Assembly: GCA_964584135.1 (NCBI GenBank)
Contig: CAZOYN010000007.1
Coordinates: forward strand, 1-28,543
Source of the DNA: CAZOYN01 sp964584135
GTDB taxonomy: Bacteria > Patescibacteriota > Saccharimonadia > Saccharimonadales > UBA4665
Direction of reading: 5' to 3'
Length of the DNA stretch: 28,543 bases
Shown one piece after another: positions 23,834-28,543 of this stretch. How positions within the stretch are numbered: position 1 is the stretch's first letter; each line of letters begins with the position of its first letter. The notes below the pieces were generated by a model. It had not been told where the DNA came from, made no database searches, and saw nothing but the letters and a program-made list of their open reading frames with translations. Position numbers and translations under genes: made by a program.

Positions 23834-24388
23834 ATGGTTGGACTCGAAGCCTTCTCTAAAAACCATGCCATCAGGCAAGGCCTAGCCCTGCATAGGCTCA
23901 CCCACGATGGGCGGGTACGCGACCTCTTAACCACTGATTACCCTAGCACGCTCCAGCGTTACCGCGACTGGCCCCATGCCATAAGGAACGTGGCGCGGAT
24001 TGCCGCCTCAGGTGAGGTCAGGGCCCACATTATCCGAGTTGATGGTGTAGCGAGGGGCATCGGTACTATTATTTTTAACCAGGGCATCGTACATCCCGAC
24101 AGCACGCTTGTAAGGGGTAATAACATTGATTATTGGTTAGGACCGGCGCTTAACGGTGGTGTCCATGACGCCGTTGTCCACCAACTGCTGGACCACGCAG
24201 AGAAGCTCAACGATGACGATAACTTTGCTGTGATAGGGCTGGCCAGCCAAAGTTCCGGCTTTCGTCGGGTGATGCGGCCAGTTGGTGAGCCGGCCCAGAT
24301 TGCAAGCCAGGTGCCGGGCGACCCATTTGACATTGCCAATGGTGGCCAGCTATCGCAACTCTATGTTTCACGTTTTCCGAAAAGATAG
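23834..24388 (+). CDS. Putative GNAT-fold protein
   Basis: A 184-aa protein only loosely like GNAT N-acetyltransferases. VDGVARGIGTIIF (about 69-81) and NNIDYWLGPALNGGVHDAVVHQLLDHA (about 97-122) resemble the beta2-3 and beta4-alpha3 regions, but the acetyl-CoA loop (R/Q-x-x-G-x-G/A) is degenerate (PALNGG). NFAVIGLAS near 130-138 would be beta5. The acetyltransferase function is therefore unsure; it may be a binding protein with the same fold. It starts 10 nt after clpP with a weak AGGG, so it is probably co-transcribed and CIRCE-controlled. Its stop abuts the rpoB -35 box. Confidence 0.55.
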   Translation: MVGLEAFSKNHAIRQGLALHRLTHDGRVRDLLTTDYPSTLQRYRDWPHAIRNVARIAASGEVRAHIIRVDGVARGIGTIIFNQGIVHPDSTLVRGNNIDYWLGPALNGGVHDAVVHQLLDHAEKLNDDDNFAVIGLASQSSGFRRVMRPVGEPAQIASQVPGDPFDIANGGQLSQLYVSRFPKR

Positions 24389-24417
24389 TTGACAAGTTTC
24401 CCAAAGTGCGAGAAACT
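24389..24417 (+). promoter_or_regulatory. rpoB promoter
   Basis: A perfect TTGACA (24389-24394) directly follows the previous stop codon. At 17 bp lies GAAACT (24412-24417), which is weak but shares the ACT ending of other -10 boxes here; the start would be near 24424. A better hexamer, TATAAA (24417-24422), is 22 bp away and so poorly spaced. A leader of about 148 nt follows. Confidence 0.55.
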
Positions 24418-24435
24418 ATAAAGTAAGAAGTAGTG

Positions 24436-24451
24436 TAAGCTGGGGAGCTTA
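24436..24451 (+). other. rpoB leader hairpin with GGGG loop, possible pseudoknot
   Basis: TAAGCT (24436-24441) pairs with AGCTTA (24446-24451) around a GGGG loop. The loop can pair with CCCCC at 24474-24478. The same C-run can instead pair with GGGGG at 24554-24558, the only purine-rich site before rpoB. The hairpin also covers the ribosome binding site of the leader ORF. A switch is inferred, not shown. Confidence 0.4.
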
Positions 24452-24528
24452 TGATGTTTTATCAAGCCAAATACCCCCACTTAGGTAGCTTCGGCCGAAC
24501 TCTAAACTACATAAAAATCATTTCATAA
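24451..24528 (+). CDS. Candidate 25-aa leader peptide upstream of rpoB
   Basis: A 25-codon ORF beginning MMFYQAKYPH ends 43 nt before rpoB. GGGGAG (24442-24447) precedes two adjacent ATGs at 3 and 6 nt. The ORF spans the C-run that could pair with either G-run in the leader, so its translation could set which pairing forms. The ORF is short enough to arise by chance. I know no homologue. With the nusA leader ORF it is the second such case in front of a transcription gene in this window. Confidence 0.3.
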   Translation: MMFYQAKYPHLGSFGRTLNYIKIIS

Positions 24529-24571
24529 AAAACAATCACATCACTTTTTAACAGGGGGCGTTGCTGAATTT

Positions 24572-27500
24572 ATGGCAAAGACTACAGCAAAGGCGGCATC
24601 ACGGGTGTATTTTACACGCCAAGATGACGCGCTTGATCTGCCAAGCTTGGTGGATCACCAGAATAAATCATTCCAATGGTTCGTGGAAGAAGGCCTGGGT
24701 GAACTGCTCGCCGAAATCAGCCCGATCGACGACTACACCGCTAGTAAATTATCATTAGTCTTTAAGGATTACCACTTTGGTGACCCAAAGCTGAGTGAGG
24801 CCGAAGCCCGTGAAAACAATGTTAGTTTTGAGGCGCCTCTGCTAGCAACCGTTGAGCTAACAAATAAAGTCACTGGCGAAATTAAAGAACAAGAGATCTA
24901 CTTGGGCGACTACCCCTGGATGACCACCCGCGGCACGTTCGTGATTAACGGTGCCGAGCGCGTAGTTGTCAGCCAGCTGATTCGCTCAGCTGGCGTGTTC
25001 TTTACGGCTGACCCGCATGGCACTACCAGCCTCTACGGCGCCAAGGTCATCCCTGGCCGTGGTGCCTGGTTAGAGTTTGAAACCGCTGCTAATGGCGCCC
25101 TCTACGTCAAAATCGACCGCAAGCGCAAGATCCCTGTAACGACGCTGTTACGGGCGCTTGGCGTATCTGAAAGCCGTATGAAGGAAGTCTTTAAGCACGT
25201 TGATACTGGCAAAGCCAGCCACCTCGACGCGACTCTCGAGAAGGACCCCACGCATGGCCAAAATGACGCTTTAATTGAGGTCTACCGCCGTTTACGTCCA
25301 GGCGACCTGGCAACTGTCGACAATGCCAAGTCTTTGATTGAAAACATGTTCTACAATTTTAAGCGTTTTGATTTTAGCCGTGTTGGCCGCTACAAAATCA
25401 ACAAACGCTTGGACCTCAACGTGCCCAACACCGTGGAAAACCGGGTGATGCGCCTAGAAGACATTGAAGCCATCGTGGCTGAGATTATCCGCCTGAATAA
25501 TACGCAGGAACCGGCTGACGACATTGACTCGCTGGCCAACCGTCGCGTTAAGCTGGTCGGCGAATTGGTCCAGCGCCAGTTCCGGATCGGCCTGTTGCGC
25601 ATGGAGCGCAACACTAAGGACCGCATGAGCATGAGCGAGATCGAGACGGTCACCCCCGGCCAGCTGATCAACGCCCGGCCGGTAGTGGCCGCGGTGCGCG
25701 AATTCTTTGCCAGTTCCCAGCTGAGCCAGTTCATGGACCAGATCAACCCATTGAGTGAGCTGGCCCACAAGCGCCGCCTGAGCTCTATGGGCCCTGGCGG
25801 CCTGAGCCGTGAACGCGCCGGCTTTGAAGTCCGTGACGCCCACGCCACCCACTACGGCCGGATTTGCGCCGTCGAAACGCCGGAAGGCGCCAACATTGGC
25901 CTGGTATTGAACCTGGCTAACTTTGCGCGCGTGAATGAGTATGGCTTTATTGAAACCCCGTACCGCAAAGTGGTGAACGCCGCGGCCGCTAAACATGCCG
26001 TTGGCCGGTTTGCCAGTGAAGACCTGGTTGATGACAAGGGCAAGGTGCTGGTTAAGGCTGGTGCTAAGATCAGCGCCGCTGACGCCGCCAAGCTTGCTAA
26101 AGTTACCGGCCGCCTAACCTGGCCGGTCAAGGCCCAGGTGACTAACGAAGTTATCTACCTTGACGCCTACGAAGAAGAGGCGGCTGTGATTGCCGGCGGC
26201 GGTAGTCAACTGGATGATAATGGTTACTTTGCGCACGACCGGGTCAGTGCCCGGACACACCTAAAATCCGGTGAAGTCGACGCCAACGATGTCACCCACA
26301 TGGACGCTTCCCGCAACCAGATTATTGGTTCGTCGGCCGGTTTGATCCCCTTCATCGAAAAGAACTATGTCTACCGCTCGCTGATGGGTAGCAACCAGCA
26401 GCGTCAGGCAGTACCGCTGATTAACCCTTCGAGCCCAATTGTTGGTACTGGACTTGAGATTGCCGCGGCTCGCAACACCGGCCAGGTCATCCTAGCTGAA
26501 GGCGTTGGCGAAGTCACCAAGGCCACGGCTGACGAAGTGGTCGTCAAATATAAGGACGGCAGTACCAGCTACCAGCCGCAGCGCTTTGTCCGCTCTAACG
26601 AAGGCACGTCAATCAACCAGAAAGTTGTCGTAAGCACTGGCGATAAAGTCAAGGCTGGCGACGTATTGCTGGAAGGCATGTCCATCGCTGATGGCGAACT
26701 AGCGCTTGGCAAAGACCTGATTGTGGCCTTTATGCCATGGGCTGGCTACAACTTTGAAGACGCCATCATTATTAGCCGCAAACTGGTTGAAGACGACACC
26801 CTAACTTCCGTGCATATCGTAGATTTCATGATTGAAGTCCGCGAGACCAAACTGGGCCCCGAAATTGTAACCAGCGACATCCCCAACGTTTCCGAGGAAA
26901 CCCTGCGCCACCTCGACGAAGACGGCATTGTCCGGATTGGCGCCGAAGTGCACCCGGGCGACATCCTGGTCGGTAAAATTACCCCCAAGGGTGAGCAGGA
27001 ACTCAGCTCGGAGGAGCGCCTGTTACGGGCTATCTTCGGCGAAAAGGCCAAGGAAGTCCGCGACACCTCGCAGCGCATGTCAAACGGCAAGCACGGTAAG
27101 GTGGTGGGCGTGAAGGTCTTTAGCCGCGAAAACGGCCACGAGCTCAAAGCTGGCGTTATTATGCAAATCCAGGTCTTTGTGGCCCAGATGCGCAAAATTG
27201 CCGTTGGTGACAAACTAGGGGGTCGTCACGGCAATAAGGGTGTTATTGCCCGCATCCTGCCCGTCGAAGACATGCCCTTCATGGAAGACGGCACCGCCGT
27301 AGATATCGTCTTGAACCCACTGGGCGTGCCGTCACGCATGAACGTTGGCCAGCTGTTTGAGACCCACCTTGGCATGGCTGCTCGGGCACTGGGCGTTAAA
27401 GTTGCCAGCCCATCATTTAACGGGGTGCCGGTCGACAAGATCCATGAATTACTCAAGGAAGCTGGCCTACCAGAAGATGGTAAGCAACAGCTGTTTGACG

Positions 27501-28108
27501 GCCGCACCGGCGACGCCTTTAGCGAACGTACCACTGTGGGCAGCATGTATATGATTAAGCTCAACCACATGGTGGCCGATAAGATCCACGCCCGTTCCAC
27601 CGGCCCGTACACCATGGTTACCCAGCAGCCGCTCGGCGGTAAGGCCCAAAACGGCGGCCAGCGCTTTGGTGAAATGGAAGTCTGGGCCCTCGAGGCCTAC
27701 GGGGCGGCCTACACGCTCCAGGAAATGCTGACCATTAAGTCTGACGATGTCTATGGCCGTTCTAAAGCCTATGAATCAATCATTAAGAAGACGGCCATTG
27801 TTGGTCCGAAGGTTCCGGAAAGCTTCAACGTGCTAGTTAAGGAATTACAGGGCCTTGGCCTGAAGGTCGACCTGGTCCACTCCGACATGGTGGTTGATGC
27901 CGAGGAGGTCCTGGCCACCAACATCCACGAAGAAGCCACTCACCCGGCAGAGGTTGATGTGCCACAAGCTGTCATATCTGACATTGATGTCACCGATGAG
28001 GCGCCAGCCGACGAATTTAGCATTGTCACAGTTGACGACGACATAGCTGATGCCGTTGATGACGCCGCGCTTGTCGCCACGGACACTAACGAAGGGGAGG
28101 AGGCCTAA
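24572..28108 (+). CDS. rpoB: DNA-directed RNA polymerase subunit beta
   Basis: A 1178-aa beta subunit, part of the catalytic core of RNA polymerase. The N-terminus [15 protein letters not shown] is typical. The rifampicin region begins at Ser381 ([10 protein letters not shown]). Residues equivalent to E. coli Q513, D516, S522, H526, R529 and S531 are all present, so no standard resistance change is seen; E. coli N518 is Ile391. [21 protein letters not shown] and [10 protein letters not shown] are conserved core blocks. The C-terminal clamp region is followed by an acidic tail of about 70 residues rich in Asp, Ala and Val. AGGGGG lies 13 nt before the ATG, a poor ribosome binding site. The rplJ-rplL genes do not precede it. 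rpoC starts 1 nt after the stop. Confidence 0.98.
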   Translation: MAKTTAKAASRVYFTRQDDALDLPSLVDHQNKSFQWFVEEGLGELLAEISPIDDYTASKLSLVFKDYHFGDPKLSEAEARENNVSFEAPLLATVELTNKVTGEIKEQEIYLGDYPWMTTRGTFVINGAERVVVSQLIRSAGVFFTADPHGTTSLYGAKVIPGRGAWLEFETAANGALYVKIDRKRKIPVTTLLRALGVSESRMKEVFKHVDTGKASHLDATLEKDPTHGQNDALIEVYRRLRPGDLATVDNAKSLIENMFYNFKRFDFSRVGRYKINKRLDLNVPNTVENRVMRLEDIEAIVAEIIRLNNTQEPADDIDSLANRRVKLVGELVQRQFRIGLLRMERNTKDRMSMSEIETVTPGQLINARPVVAAVREFFASSQLSQFMDQINPLSELAHKRRLSSMGPGGLSRERAGFEVRDAHATHYGRICAVETPEGANIGLVLNLANFARVNEYGFIETPYRKVVNAAAAKHAVGRFASEDLVDDKGKVLVKAGAKISAADAAKLAKVTGRLTWPVKAQVTNEVIYLDAYEEEAAVIAGGGSQLDDNGYFAHDRVSARTHLKSGEVDANDVTHMDASRNQIIGSSAGLIPFIEKNYVYRSLMGSNQQRQAVPLINPSSPIVGTGLEIAAARNTGQVILAEGVGEVTKATADEVVVKYKDGSTSYQPQRFVRSNEGTSINQKVVVSTGDKVKAGDVLLEGMSIADGELALGKDLIVAFMPWAGYNFEDAIIISRKLVEDDTLTSVHIVDFMIEVRETKLGPEIVTSDIPNVSEETLRHLDEDGIVRIGAEVHPGDILVGKITPKGEQELSSEERLLRAIFGEKAKEVRDTSQRMSNGKHGKVVGVKVFSRENGHELKAGVIMQIQVFVAQMRKIAVGDKLGGRHGNKGVIARILPVEDMPFMEDGTAVDIVLNPLGVPSRMNVGQLFETHLGMAARALGVKVASPSFNGVPVDKIHELLKEAGLPEDGKQQLFDGRTGDAFSERTTVGSMYMIKLNHMVADKIHARSTGPYTMVTQQPLGGKAQNGGQRFGEMEVWALEAYGAAYTLQEMLTIKSDDVYGRSKAYESIIKKTAIVGPKVPESFNVLVKELQGLGLKVDLVHSDMVVDAEEVLATNIHEEATHPAEVDVPQAVISDIDVTDEAPADEFSIVTVDDDIADAVDDAALVATDTNEGEEA

Positions 28109-28109
28109 G

Positions 28110-28543
28110 ATGACACCACAACGCTATGCCAACACCGGTACTGATATTGCCGACTTTGACGCTGTCCGCCTGGCCGTGGCCAGCCCCGACGACATCCAGG
28201 AGTGGAGTTACGGCGAGGTTACCAAGCCGGAAACCATTAACTACCGCACCCAAAAACCGGAGCGTGACGGGCTCTTCTGCGAACGCATCTTCGGTCCGGT
28301 CAAAGACATTAACCCGCATGATGCCAAGTATAAGGGCGTCCGTAGCCGTGAAGCGGCTGTCGACAAAAACGGCGAGCTGGTAACCCGCAGCATTGTCCGC
28401 CGCGAACGCATGGGCCACATTGCCCTAGCTGCCCCTGTTGCCCACATTTGGTTCCTGCGCGGAACGCCGAGCGCGATGGGCCTGATCCTCGGCCTGACCG
28501 TTAAAAACTTAGAGCGCGTAGCTTATTTTGCCAGCTACATCAT
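28110..28543 (+). CDS. rpoC: DNA-directed RNA polymerase subunit beta', 5' part, zinc domain cysteines missing
   Basis: The first 144 residues of beta' are in the window; the gene runs off the 3' edge. [53 protein letters not shown] and the following helices are clear beta' signatures. Between them, the N-terminal zinc-binding domain normally has C-x-C...C-x2-C (ECYCGKYK...CDRCGVEV). Here the same positions read NPHDAKYK...VDKNGELV, so all four cysteines are replaced while the flanking residues and loop length are kept. Zinc binding at this site is therefore lost. A strong purine-rich ribosome binding site (GGGGAGGAGG) lies in the last codons of rpoB, giving an rpoBC operon with coupled translation. 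Confidence 0.96.
   Translation, partial: MTPQRYANTGTDIADFDAVRLAVASPDDIQEWSYGEVTKPETINYRTQKPERDGLFCERIFGPVKDINPHDAKYKGVRSREAAVDKNGELVTRSIVRRERMGHIALAAPVAHIWFLRGTPSAMGLILGLTVKNLERVAYFASYI

Noticed and set aside
24490..24499. Palindrome TTCGGCCGAA in the rpoB leader as an operator
   Set aside because: A 10-bp perfect palindrome without a loop cannot form a good hairpin and a single copy is too weak to call a protein site.

Overview
The window looks like a chromosomal housekeeping segment from a Patescibacteria/CPR-type bacterium, most likely Candidatus Saccharibacteria (TM7). This is an inference from compact gene packing, standard stop codons including TGA, a stand-alone nusA without visible rimP or infB neighbours, a CPR-like HisRS motif 2, several short genes I cannot place, and an atypical RpoC N-terminus. 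There is no rRNA, CRISPR array, insertion sequence, integrase or phage module. Genes are tightly packed; the longest gene-free stretches are the nusA leader (about 190 bases), the rpoB leader (about 180) and the clpC upstream region (about 110), each described below.

Layout. 1-875: 3' part of rnhB overlapping yraN. 856-3441 (minus): cytosolic M1 aminopeptidase. 3442-4807: nusA with a leader carrying a short ORF and a terminator-like hairpin. 4808-8375: a CIRCE-controlled clpC whose end overlaps a membrane-anchored HExxH protein. 8405-9754: radA. 9751-12903 (minus): class A penicillin-binding protein. 13036-18518: tyrS, a SAM methyltransferase, recG, a zinc phospholipase C/S1-P1 nuclease-fold protein and rsmD. 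18492-18884: a tiny proline-rich gene on the minus strand, then tRNA-Leu(UAG). 18885-21512: an 84-aa coiled-coil-like protein, a small alpha/beta hydrolase, hisS and a small membrane protein. 21547-24388: tig, a small Cys-containing protein, a CIRCE-controlled clpP and a GNAT-like protein. 24389-28543: rpoB with a structured leader, then the 5' part of rpoC.

Functional themes. ClpC and ClpP are encoded about 18 kb apart, but each has an HrcA-type CIRCE operator whose 9-bp spacer contains the -35 box, so the unfoldase and peptidase should be induced together. Trigger factor, ClpC and ClpP make up a protein-quality set. NusA, RpoB and RpoC make up a transcription set, and both nusA and rpoB have leaders with a candidate SD-preceded short ORF and RNA structure. 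RadA, RecG and RNase HII handle genome maintenance.

The most striking signals are: (i) loss of all four zinc-binding cysteines of the RpoC N-terminal zinc domain; (ii) a recurring promoter layout in which a TATACT-like -10 box sits so close to the start codon that the mRNA would be leaderless or nearly so (M1 aminopeptidase, tyrS, methyltransferase, recG, hisS, clpP, probably tig), beside genes with good Shine-Dalgarno sites; (iii) a translated-leader attenuator candidate before nusA; and (iv) a complete PLC/S1-P1 zinc-ligand set in an unannotated gene between recG and rsmD.
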